A stretch of 64,000 bases of DNA from Sphingobium yanoikuyae (GTDB lineage: Bacteria; Pseudomonadota; Alphaproteobacteria; Sphingomonadales; Sphingomonadaceae), in assembly GCF_034424525.1 (NCBI RefSeq), contig NZ_CP139979.1, forward strand, positions 1,054,001 to 1,118,000, given 5' to 3'. Shown here in pieces: positions 24,954-31,474 of the stretch. The notes beneath the pieces were generated by a model that saw only the letters and a program-made list of their open reading frames with translations, searched no databases and had not been told where the DNA came from. The position numbers and the translations under genes are program-made. Position 1 is the stretch's first letter; each line of letters begins with the position of its first letter.

Positions 24954-25724
24954 TCAGCGCGCGGCATCGGCGAGCGCCTTCCCGGTCTTCAGAAATTCTT
25001 CCAATTCGGCCTGCTGGAAGCCGGATATGATCTTTCCGCCCACGATCAGCGTAGGCGTGCCGGTGATGCCCGCCTTGCTCACGACACGCGCGTCCGCCTC
25101 GACCCTGGCTCGGCCTTCCGCGCAGCTGCGGAGCTCAACTGGAGCCGCTCCCGCGTAAACCGTCTTGAACGCAGCCTCCTTGTCAGGCGAACAGAGGATA
25201 TGCTCGGCCTTGGCGGCAGCTTCCGGATGGATGCCCGAGACAAAGATGATCAGACGGCGGACGGGCTTGCCCTCCGCTTCCTTCGCGGCCCAGAACCGGT
25301 CGAGCGCGCGGCAATAAGGGCAATCGGGATCGGTGAACTCGATCACCTGCGGGGCGTCAGCGGGGCCGATCGCCAAGGCCTTGCTTGTATCGATCGCCGC
25401 CAGCTTCCGCTGCGCAGACCTATCCTGGGCAAGAGCGGTAATGTTTATGCCATTGCGATCATAAACCGCCGCGAAGAGCAGGTGCTCGCTCTCAGGCGCG
25501 TAATATATGATCCGGCCGCCGGCACTCGCCTGATAGATCGGGCCCTTGACCGGTGCCGGACCGAAATCCTCGAACTGCAGGTTAGTGAATGTCTGCCGCA
25601 ATTCGTTCTCGGCTTCGCGAGCCGCGACGACAAGAGGATCAACTTGCTGCGCAGAGGCGGCACTCTGGAAGACCAGGATAAAAGGCAGGACGAGGGCGAA
25701 TGCCCCCGGCTTAGCGACGCGCAT
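24954..25724 (-). CDS. dsbC: DsbC-like periplasmic thiol-disulfide isomerase
   Basis: A 256-residue exported protein. The start at 25724 is preceded by GAGGAGA and gives a signal peptide (cleavage after ASA, ~residue 25). The DsbC architecture is an N-terminal dimerisation-like segment (RQTFTNLQFEDFGPAPVKGPIYQ, YYAPESEHLLF) and a thioredoxin domain with CPYC at residues 135-138 (EFTDPDCPYCRALDRF) and cis-Pro in TGTPTLIVGG. Its place in the transfer operon suggests it refolds the cysteine-rich TraU, TraN and TraH. It overlaps the upstream small gene by 14 bp. Confidence 0.9.
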   Translation of the reverse strand: MRVAKPGAFALVLPFILVFQSAASAQQVDPLVVAAREAENELRQTFTNLQFEDFGPAPVKGPIYQASAGGRIIYYAPESEHLLFAAVYDRNGINITALAQDRSAQRKLAAIDTSKALAIGPADAPQVIEFTDPDCPYCRALDRFWAAKEAEGKPVRRLIIFVSGIHPEAAAKAEHILCSPDKEAAFKTVYAGAAPVELRSCAEGRARVEADARVVSKAGITGTPTLIVGGKIISGFQQAELEEFLKTGKALADAAR

Positions 25725-26004
25725 GCGAACTCTCCTCTGTTGAAAGGGCCGGACGCAGGAACAGCCGCGCATCAAGATGCATGTCGGCGCCGATCCGGAT
25801 GATTTTGGATGGGGTCGGCGGAACGGAGGCGCTGCCGGCTCCACCGGCGCCGGAAGCCCGGATGACGAAGCCGCTCATCGTCGGAACGATGGTCCGCTGA
25901 CCTTCCACGTTTAGCGGTGCGCTGCCGTCAGTTCCCGCCTGTGTGGATGTCGTGACCACGAGGGCGCAACAGGCAAGGGTCATCGCATTGGCAATCGGCG
26001 TCAT
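25711..26004 (-). CDS. Small secreted protein, first gene of the transfer operon
   Basis: A 97-residue protein. The start at 26004 (MTPIANAMTLACCALVVTTSTQA) has a TGGAG 7 bp upstream and yields a signal peptide cut near STQA; an in-frame ATG at 26025 would only extend it. The mature part is glycine/alanine-rich (RASGAGGAGSASVPP) then RIGADMHLDARLFLRPA. It overlaps dsbC by 14 bp. I do not recognise it. It is the promoter-proximal gene of the operon. Confidence 0.6.
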   Translation of the reverse strand: MTPIANAMTLACCALVVTTSTQAGTDGSAPLNVEGQRTIVPTMSGFVIRASGAGGAGSASVPPTPSKIIRIGADMHLDARLFLRPALSTEESSHARR

Positions 26005-26449
26005 GCACGACTCCATTCGGCGCATTGCGCCAGGTTTGAGAATTACTTGTGGACCCGAAGTAGAAGACCCGAATCGATCTGTATTTTTCGGCTCGATGTC
26101 TGAGTGATTTGAAACAGAAGTAATTGCAACAGCAGTAGGAGCGGAGCCGCGCCGCTCTCCAAAATGAGTTCTAAATGTACGAATTTAGTTGGTTATAGGC
26201 GCGGCTTTGCTCAAATCACCCGGTGTAGGCCATTGCCGGCGTCGCATTGTCAAAATAGTCGAAATCCGACGAAATGCACCAAAAGGATGGCTTCAGTGAC
26301 AATGCGAAAGCAAATGAGCATTTCTCTGCCTTATCGGCAGTGAAGTACCTCTAAATTCAACGCCATCTATTATTGCTAAATATCGGATGAATACCTTACG
26401 CCCTGCCTCAATTTATCATGTCAGGAGATTTTCCGAGGAGAGCGGAGCA
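26005..26449. promoter_or_regulatory. Divergent intergenic region between the tra operon and the HTH regulator
   Basis: About 445 bp, visibly more AT-rich than the flanks, with no convincing gene. It contains an 11-bp perfect inverted repeat TCGCATTGTCA/TGACAATGCGA (26242-26252 and 26297-26307), and a 9-bp one AGCCGCGCC/GGCGCGGCT (26145-26153 and 26198-26206) that encloses a CTAAAT/ATTTAG hairpin (26171-26188). Both pairs are separated by 44 bp. This region should hold the tra promoter and the regulator promoter; I could not fix a -35/-10 pair with confidence. Confidence 0.55.
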
Positions 26450-26866
26450 ATGTCATCGAATGAGAAATTCGCCCCCGTCGACCTGTCCCTTTTCAAGGTC
26501 ATCAAAAAGATGGCCGGGGAGCGGGTCAGGCAGGAACGTAAACGTCGACAAGTCACGCAATCGGAACTTGCTCACGAGATGGGGTTTGGACCGCGATGGC
26601 TACGGGATGTAGAGGCCGGTGCTCCGGGTACGCGATTGGAAGATCATATCAGCGCAACCTTGCGGCTAGGGGACTCGATCGGACATATTATGTTCCCGGT
26701 CCTCTTTATGGCGCACGGCATCCGTTTTCCGCAGCACTTATACTACGAGGATATCAGGGGCCTCGAACGCAAGTGCATCGAGTTGATCGTGGATTGGGCG
26801 GTCAATTCTCTGAAGCAGGATTTGCCGTCAGAATGGTGGCCTTCCAGTCACCACGACGAACGTTGA
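26450..26866 (+). CDS. XRE-type helix-turn-helix regulator of the transfer region
   Basis: A 138-residue protein. The start at 26450 (MSSNEKFAPVDLSLFKVI) has AGGAG upstream; an in-frame ATG at 26387 is less likely. The HTH lies at about residues 25-60 (RVRQERKRRQVTQSELAHEMGFGPRWLRDVEAG), a Cro/C1-like pattern. The C-terminal part carries a hydrophobic region (HIMFPVLFMAHGIRF) and ends SEWWPSSHHDER. It is divergent from the tra operon across a repeat-bearing intergenic region, so it is the natural candidate for transfer control. Confidence 0.8.
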   Translation: MSSNEKFAPVDLSLFKVIKKMAGERVRQERKRRQVTQSELAHEMGFGPRWLRDVEAGAPGTRLEDHISATLRLGDSIGHIMFPVLFMAHGIRFPQHLYYEDIRGLERKCIELIVDWAVNSLKQDLPSEWWPSSHHDER

Positions 26867-27011
26867 TCAACTGGCATCCAAAAGGCATCAGGGCGCCTGT
26901 TTGTGCCAATTGGTGCCAAAACTGCAATCTTGGTCCTTCATCGCATTCATTCATAATGCTACACTGCCTAAGCTTCTTGATCGCCTTGCGCTGCCTTTGA
27001 GGTGGCGTTCC

Positions 27012-27182
27012 ATGAATATAGCCAATCTGAACAGATCTGACTGTTCGTTCCGGATCGATGAACGACGTTGTCTCGTCCCCGGCTTCCTTTGTACTGACGA
27101 TCAAGTGCTAGCAGCACAGTTCGCCTTCACTGTTGGCGCAACCAGGGGGGTCAGCCGTATGGCTGAGCAGGCCAACCAATGA
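27012..27182 (+). CDS. Small hypothetical protein (56 residues)
   Basis: A short frame starting at 27012 with GAGGTGG 6 bp upstream and ending as an ATGA overlap with the next small gene, both of which argue for translation. The protein is MNIANLNRSDCSF..., with a RRCLVPGFLCTDDQVLAAQFAF segment containing two of its cysteines. No family recognised. The 145 bp upstream, back to the HTH gene, hold nothing else I can support. Confidence 0.45.
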   Translation: MNIANLNRSDCSFRIDERRCLVPGFLCTDDQVLAAQFAFTVGATRGVSRMAEQANQ

Positions 27183-27451
27183 CGGGGCGCGACAATAGCG
27201 GTATTGACGTTCCGGGCGAGCGTTCTGTCCGCCACAGTAGGCGGTTCTCCGACCAGTTGGTCGAGAAAACCCGGAAGCTCTTCCAGGAACGTACAACCAG
27301 GCAGCTCACCAACGAGGATGCGCGTCAAATTCTGGAGAATCTGACGGGTTTCTTCCGGGTGCTCGGCGAATGGGACAGGGCACAAGAGAAGGCGTCTGCT
27401 GAGGAGCAGTTACCCGAAAATTGCCGGAACGTCCGAATTGACGAGGAATGA
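27179..27451 (+). CDS. Small hypothetical protein (90 residues)
   Basis: A charged, mostly helical 90-residue protein (RFSDQLVEKTRKLFQERTTRQLTNEDARQILENLTGFFRVLGEWDRAQEK) with no membrane segment. It is coupled to the 56-residue frame by an ATGA overlap. Similar small proteins are common near recombinases of mobile elements, but I cannot name a family. Its stop codon lies within the left arm of the inverted repeat preceding the FitA-like gene. Confidence 0.55.
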   Translation: MTGRDNSGIDVPGERSVRHSRRFSDQLVEKTRKLFQERTTRQLTNEDARQILENLTGFFRVLGEWDRAQEKASAEEQLPENCRNVRIDEE

Positions 27452-27483
27452 CGTCACTGGCATCATTGACATCATTCCTCGTC
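27440..27483. promoter_or_regulatory. 16-bp-arm inverted repeat before the FitA/VapC pair
   Basis: GACGAGGAATGACGTC (27440-27455) and GACATCATTCCTCGTC (27468-27483) are inverted repeats with one mismatch and a 12-bp spacer. The right arm ends 13 bp before the antitoxin start. FitA/VapB complexes bind inverted repeats at their own promoters, so this is a probable autoregulatory operator. It could also act as a hairpin ending the upstream gene, since its stop codon lies within the left arm. Confidence 0.6.
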
Positions 27484-27496
27484 GATAGGTGTCGCA

Positions 27497-27736
27497 ATGG
27501 CTGGTGCGCTTCAGGTACGTAATCTTGACGACGACATAATCCAGCGTTTGCGCCGAAGGGCTGCAAGGCACGGCCGCTCGGTTGAGGCTGAGCATAGGGA
27601 AATTCTGCGACAAGTTTTGTCGACTGAGACGGACCCCTCCTTCGAAACACTGGCAGCCGAGATGCGTGCTCTGACCGCAAAGCGGCAGCAGACTCCCTCG
27701 GAAGTCCTGTTGCTTGAAGGGCGTGAGGAGCGGTGA
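27497..27736 (+). CDS. FitA/VapB-type ribbon-helix-helix antitoxin
   Basis: A 79-residue antitoxin. The N-terminal Arc-type DNA-binding motif reads GALQVRNLDDDIIQRLRRRAARHGRSVEAEHREILRQVL, the FitA signature (L-V-R-N-L-D; G-R-S-x-E-A-E-H-R-E-I-L). The C-terminal tail (KRQQTPSEVLLLEGREER) is the toxin-binding part. It overlaps the PIN-domain toxin by 4 bp (GTGA). An inverted repeat directly upstream is its likely operator. Confidence 0.88.
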   Translation: MAGALQVRNLDDDIIQRLRRRAARHGRSVEAEHREILRQVLSTETDPSFETLAAEMRALTAKRQQTPSEVLLLEGREER

Positions 27737-28179
27737 TGCGCATCGTAATAGATGCGAGCATCGCGGTGAAATGGGTTGTTACCGAAGATGGGACGGACGA
27801 AGCCGTATCATTGTTGTCTGGACACCATTTGTCAGCCCCTGATCTGCTCATTGCAGAATGTGCCAACATACTCTGGAAAAAAGTTCGCCTGACCGAGATG
27901 TCAGCGGACGAAGCGATGGTTGCGATGCGAATCATCCAACGCGCTAACTTAGAGCTTTGCCCCATGCGGTCTCTGATGGAGCCAGCCGCAAAACTTGCTA
28001 TTGACCTTGATCACCCAGCATATGACTGTGTGTATCTCGCGCTGGCAATGAGCCAAGGATGGCAATTCGTCACCTCTGATGCGCGCTTCCTCGAAAAGGT
28101 TCGGCAGTCCTCGCCTGCGGCTGCGCAATCGATTCTTTCCTTGAAGGAAGTGGCAGGCGGGAGCGGAGAACGGCATTAG
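27733..28179 (+). CDS. vapC: PIN-domain ribonuclease toxin (VapC/FitB type)
   Basis: A 148-residue PIN-domain toxin with the expected acidic active site: D7 (IVIDAS), E42 (LLIAECANILWKK), D98 (HPAYDCVYLALA) and D116 (FVTSDARF). The start is GTG at 27733, overlapping the antitoxin stop, or the adjacent ATG at 27736. VapC toxins cut specific RNAs, often tRNA. It looks intact. Placed next to the recombinase, it probably stabilises the element. Confidence 0.92.
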   Translation: MMRIVIDASIAVKWVVTEDGTDEAVSLLSGHHLSAPDLLIAECANILWKKVRLTEMSADEAMVAMRIIQRANLELCPMRSLMEPAAKLAIDLDHPAYDCVYLALAMSQGWQFVTSDARFLEKVRQSSPAAAQSILSLKEVAGGSGERH

Positions 28180-28200
28180 CCGGCACAACGGAGTATCGAT

Positions 28201-29826
28201 ATGGCGCGAGCAGTTCGAACGAAAACGAAGCAGAAAGCGCAGGAGGTTCAAACTCCCAAGGCCGTGGTCTATGCGCGAGTGTCTTCACGCGAACAGGAGC
28301 GCGAGGGCTTCTCGATACCTGCCCAGTTGAAATTGCTTCGCGAGCACGCCGAGGCCAGCGGATTTACCGTAGCGGCCGAATATGTGGACGTGGAGACGGC
28401 TAAGCAAAGCGGACGGACCAATTTCGACGAGATGATCCGCTACCTTCGCAAGCATAAAACCATCCAGACGATTATGGTCGAAAAGACCGATCGCCTCTAC
28501 CGCAATCTCAAGGATTGGGTGACAATCGACGAGCTCGATGTCGAAATCCATCTTGTGAAAGAGGGTATCGCGCTCTCTCGGGAATCCCGGTCTTCTGAAA
28601 AGTTCATGCACGGCATCAAGGTGCTGATGGCTAAGAACTACATCGACAATCTGTCCGAGGAAGTCCGCAAGGGCATGTTGGAGAAGGCAGAGCAGGGTCT
28701 TTGGCCGAGTGCTGCGCCATTCGGATATCAGAATCTAATGGGTCAAGATGGCAAAAAGCGGATCGTCATCGACCCCGATCAGGGCCCGATCATCAGGCGA
28801 TTGTTTGAGTGGTATGCAACTGGAAGCTACTCATTGAAGGAGATCGGCGCTCTCGCTCGGCAGGAAGGTCTTGCCTACCGCAAGAGCCAGCGCCCAGTGC
28901 CAATCAGCACCGTGCATAAGATTCTTCGGAGCCGCCTCTATGCCGGAGAGTTCGAATGGCTAGGCAAGGTCTACCAAGGAAGCCATGAACCGGTCATCTC
29001 GAAAGATCTGTGGTACTGTGTGCAGGACATTCTGGATGGACGGAACAAGAAAACCCGCAACGCTAAAACCGGCGGTGGTGTCCGTGAATTTGCTTTTACC
29101 GGCCTAATTAGCTGTGGCCACTGCGGCTGCGCTGTGACGGCCGAGATCAAGAAAGGCAAATATATATATTACCACTGCACCGGCTTCCGGGGAAAATGTC
29201 CCGAGAAATTCGTGCGTGAAGAAGTTCTTGAGGAGCAGTTTGCCGTACTGATGGCCAAGCTACGTTTCGACGAGAATGTTTACGATATTATCGTCGAAGC
29301 GCTGAAGGACAGCTTCGAGGTTGAGCGGCACGACCATGATGAAGCGATGACGCACCTTCATGCGGAGAGCGAGCGCCTTCGGAAGCGTCTGGAAGCTGTC
29401 TATGTCGATAAGCTGGATGGCACTGTCACTGACGATTTTTATCGCCGCATGGCTTTGCAATGGCGCGACGAGCTCGATCGCTGCCAACGCGATCTCGTCC
29501 GGCATCAAGATGCCAGCAATAACTATATGGATGAAGGGGTGGCCCTGCTGAAGCTAGCGCGCAAAGCGCTCGGATTGTTCGAGGGTTCTAATGGAATCGA
29601 GAAACGTCGGTTGCTCAATTTCGTACTATCGAACTGCACTTGGAAGCATGGCGAACTGAGTGCCGAGTACCGCCAACCATTTGATATGCTTGCAAATACC
29701 GTAAATGAAACCGACCCATCTCAAGGGGGCAGCGGCGCCGCTACCCCCTTAAATGAGATTTGGTCGGGGAAAGAGGATTCGAACCTCCGGCCCCTGCCTC
29801 CCGAAGACAGTGCTCTACCAGGCTGA
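28201..29826 (+). CDS. Large serine recombinase (integrase) of the element
   Basis: A 541-residue recombinase. The resolvase-type catalytic domain (residues ~20-165) has nucleophile S28 in VVYARVSS and TDRLYRN. The recombinase domain (~170-290) contains PFGYQNLMG...YSLKEIGALARQEGL and HKILRSRLYAGEF. A zinc ribbon (~300-340) has SCGHCGCAV and YYHCTGFRGKCPEKF, and a coiled-coil follows. The last ~17 residues (KEDSNLRPLPPEDSALPG) are the antisense reading of the tRNA-Pro gene, so the stop codon lies inside the tRNA. This places the element's right end here and suggests that the natural C-terminus is nearer residue 515-520. Confidence 0.92.
   Translation: MARAVRTKTKQKAQEVQTPKAVVYARVSSREQEREGFSIPAQLKLLREHAEASGFTVAAEYVDVETAKQSGRTNFDEMIRYLRKHKTIQTIMVEKTDRLYRNLKDWVTIDELDVEIHLVKEGIALSRESRSSEKFMHGIKVLMAKNYIDNLSEEVRKGMLEKAEQGLWPSAAPFGYQNLMGQDGKKRIVIDPDQGPIIRRLFEWYATGSYSLKEIGALARQEGLAYRKSQRPVPISTVHKILRSRLYAGEFEWLGKVYQGSHEPVISKDLWYCVQDILDGRNKKTRNAKTGGGVREFAFTGLISCGHCGCAVTAEIKKGKYIYYHCTGFRGKCPEKFVREEVLEEQFAVLMAKLRFDENVYDIIVEALKDSFEVERHDHDEAMTHLHAESERLRKRLEAVYVDKLDGTVTDDFYRRMALQWRDELDRCQRDLVRHQDASNNYMDEGVALLKLARKALGLFEGSNGIEKRRLLNFVLSNCTWKHGELSAEYRQPFDMLANTVNETDPSQGGSGAATPLNEIWSGKEDSNLRPLPPEDSALPG
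29718..29759. repeat. 42-bp palindrome between recombinase and tRNA-Pro; candidate attachment-site core
   Basis: The centre is AAGGGGGCAGCGGC/GCCGCTACCCCCTT (29723-29750, one mismatch). Outer arms ATCTCA/TGAGAT (29718-29723 and 29754-29759) extend the symmetry. It starts 1 bp beyond the CCA end of the tRNA. Serine-integrase att sites are ~40-50 bp imperfect palindromes, so this may be the recombination site. No T-run follows on either strand, which argues against a simple terminator, though a tRNA terminator role is not excluded. Confidence 0.55.
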
Positions 29827-29837
29827 GCTATTCCCCG
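29761..29837 (-). tRNA. tRNA-Pro (anticodon CGG)
   Basis: A 77-nt gene with encoded CCA. Acceptor arms CGGGGAA/TTCCCCG, D-arm GCTC..GAGC, anticodon stem CTGTC/GGCAG with loop TTCGGGA (anticodon CGG, reading CCG), and T-arm GGAGGTTCGAATCCTC. The recombinase frame enters from its 3' side, so the element sits at the 3' end of this tRNA gene. Confidence 0.95.
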
Positions 29838-29885
29838 ACCGGTGCCGAAGCCGCTTTTGGGGCGGCCCCGTAAGGCAGGAGTGCG

Positions 29886-29914
29886 CCTATAGAGAGGGGT
29901 TTGAGGGCTGGCAA
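29886..29914 (-). promoter_or_regulatory. Predicted promoter of tRNA-Pro
   Basis: On the minus strand, TTGCCA and TATAGG are separated by 17 bp and end ~48 bp before the tRNA 5' end. Spacing and position fit a stable-RNA promoter. Confidence 0.5.
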
Positions 29915-29941
29915 GCCACCTGATGCGCTTTTTTGAAAATT

Positions 29942-30217
29942 CTACAAAAGACCCGCATCGCGGAAGCTGAAACAGCCGCTCGGCGTGTCGATCCGATGAT
30001 CGGCCAGGTGGATGTCGAGCGCCCGCAGCCGGCGGTGCAGGCTGCGGGTCAGGGCGATGTCGACCGGCTGCGGTGCCGCAGTGCCGCGCCGCTGGTGCAG
30101 GATGACCCGTCGCGCATCGCTGGCCAGCAGATGAGCCACCAGGCAGGGCCAGTTGCCATCGGGGTGCAGCCGGTCGCGCGGCTGGCCGTCCTCGTCGAGA
30201 ATCACCAATGTCAGCAT
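29942..30217 (-). CDS. Short RadC-like JAB-domain protein with altered JAMM motif
   Basis: A 91-residue protein matching the C-terminal part of the RadC JAB domain: VILHQRRGTAAPQPVDIALTR, then ALDIHLADHRIDTPSGCFSFRDAGLL, equivalent to the RadC DHxIxG..G..SFrexGLL end. The family's metal-binding H-x-H-P-S-G is replaced by H41-Q-R-R-G-T, so the second histidine is missing, while the D53 in DIALTR is kept. The gene is therefore probably not a working metalloprotease. It is the first chromosomal gene beyond the tRNA boundary. RadC function itself remains unclear. Confidence 0.7.
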   Translation of the reverse strand: MLTLVILDEDGQPRDRLHPDGNWPCLVAHLLASDARRVILHQRRGTAAPQPVDIALTRSLHRRLRALDIHLADHRIDTPSGCFSFRDAGLL

Positions 30218-30421
30218 TGCACCCCCTGGGCACGCAGCCTGTCAGCAATGGGCGGGGAGCGGAGATGCGGAATGATCCGTAGTGGCGGAACGGGGCAGGC
30301 CCGGCGGGCAGTCGTATCCGTTATGGCGCGACCTTTGGCCGGGACAGCGGGGCAGGGGGGATGCTACATGGACGGGACGCCCAGATTCATTCCCATCCCA
30401 GGATCATCGACCTTGCACGCC

Positions 30422-31357
30422 ATGTCGCCGCAGCCGCCCCATTATGAAGAGCAATATCTCGACCTGATGCGCCATATCTGGCGCCATGGCGACGAGCGGA
30501 TCGACCGCACCGGTGTCGGCACCCGATCGATCCTGGGCGCGACTTTGCGATTCTCGCTGGCGGACGACGCGGTGCCGTTGCTCACCACCAAGCGGGTCTA
30601 TTGGAAGGTCGCCGCGCGCGAGATGCTCTGGTTCCTGACCGGCGACACCAATATCCGCGAGCTGGTGAAGCAGAATGTCCATATCTGGACCGACTGGCCG
30701 CTCGACAGTTACCGCAAGGCGACCGGAGAGGATATCGACCGCGACGCGTTCGAGGCGCGAATCATCGAGGATGAGGCCTTTGCCCGGCAATGGGGCGATC
30801 TTGGCCCGGTCTATGGCGCCCAATGGGTGAACTGGCCGCGCTACGAGCCGGCCGGGGACGGCCTGTTCCGCCGGGCGGCGCAGGGCCACAACCAGATCGC
30901 AGCACTGGTCGATGCGATTCGTACCAACCCCGGTTCGCGCCGGCTGCTCTTCACCGGCTGGAATGTCGCGGAAGTCGCGCAGATGGCGCTGCCGCCCTGT
31001 CACATGACCTATCAGTTTCAGGTGTCCGACGGCCGCCTCAACGGCCTGCTCTTCCAGCGTAGTTGCGATCTGGGATTGGGCTTTGCCTTCAACATCTTCG
31101 GCCTGTCGATGATCACCCGGATGCTGGCCCAGCAATGCGATCTGGAGCCGGGCGAGGTGGTCTGGCAGGGCGGTGACGTCCATCTCTACCTCAACCATGC
31201 CGATCTGGTGGAGGAGCAGATCAGCCGCACCCCGGCTGGCGCGCCAAAGCTGCGGATCAATCGACGGCCTTCGAGCATTTTCGACTATGGGATCGAGGAT
31301 TTCGAGGTGCAGGATTATGCGCCGCAGGCCCATATTTCCGCGCCCGTCGCCGTCTGA
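30422..31357 (+). CDS. thyA: Thymidylate synthase ThyA
   Basis: A 311-residue ThyA, which converts dUMP and methylene-THF to dTMP. The start is set at 30422 by where the fold begins (YEEQYLDLMRHIW); an in-frame ATG at 30368 has the better ribosome site (AGGGGGG) and would add 18 residues. Active-site C193 lies in ALPPCHMTYQF; R30-T-G-V-G-T-R and NIFGLSMI (folate/dUMP sites) are intact. It has an insert around residues 100-120 (KATGEDIDRDAFEARI) usual in longer bacterial ThyAs. Confidence 0.97.
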   Translation: MSPQPPHYEEQYLDLMRHIWRHGDERIDRTGVGTRSILGATLRFSLADDAVPLLTTKRVYWKVAAREMLWFLTGDTNIRELVKQNVHIWTDWPLDSYRKATGEDIDRDAFEARIIEDEAFARQWGDLGPVYGAQWVNWPRYEPAGDGLFRRAAQGHNQIAALVDAIRTNPGSRRLLFTGWNVAEVAQMALPPCHMTYQFQVSDGRLNGLLFQRSCDLGLGFAFNIFGLSMITRMLAQQCDLEPGEVVWQGGDVHLYLNHADLVEEQISRTPAGAPKLRINRRPSSIFDYGIEDFEVQDYAPQAHISAPVAV

Positions 31358-31432
31358 GGTGACAGCGAAGGCGACAGGCGAAAAGGAATTGGGTCAGTAA
31401 GGCTTGCCTTGCGCGGCGTTGAAATATAATAA

Positions 31433-31457
31433 TTGCAACAAGCAATATTATTGCAAC
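31433..31457. promoter_or_regulatory. Palindrome and direct repeats before the bkd operon
   Basis: An AT-rich island in otherwise GC-rich DNA carries a perfect palindrome GCAATATTATTGC (31442-31454) flanked by two direct TTGCAAC copies (31433-31439 and 31451-31457, 18 bp apart). It lies 18-42 bp before the E1-alpha start. It is a probable regulator site; which regulator binds is unknown. Confidence 0.45.
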
Positions 31458-31474
31458 GCACAATAGGAGGCAGG

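Noticed and set aside
26274..26354. 26-codon frame in the divergent tra/regulator region
   Set aside because: It has no ribosome site and overlaps the right arm of the inverted repeat; probably chance.
1..29760. Search by eye for a second copy of the tRNA-Pro 3' end (left attachment site)
   Set aside because: None noticed in this window; the left boundary is presumed to lie upstream. A computed repeat search would be needed to be sure.
29933..30421. Long N-terminal extension of the thymidylate synthase frame
   Set aside because: It overlaps the RadC-like gene on the other strand and the ThyA fold begins only after 30422.
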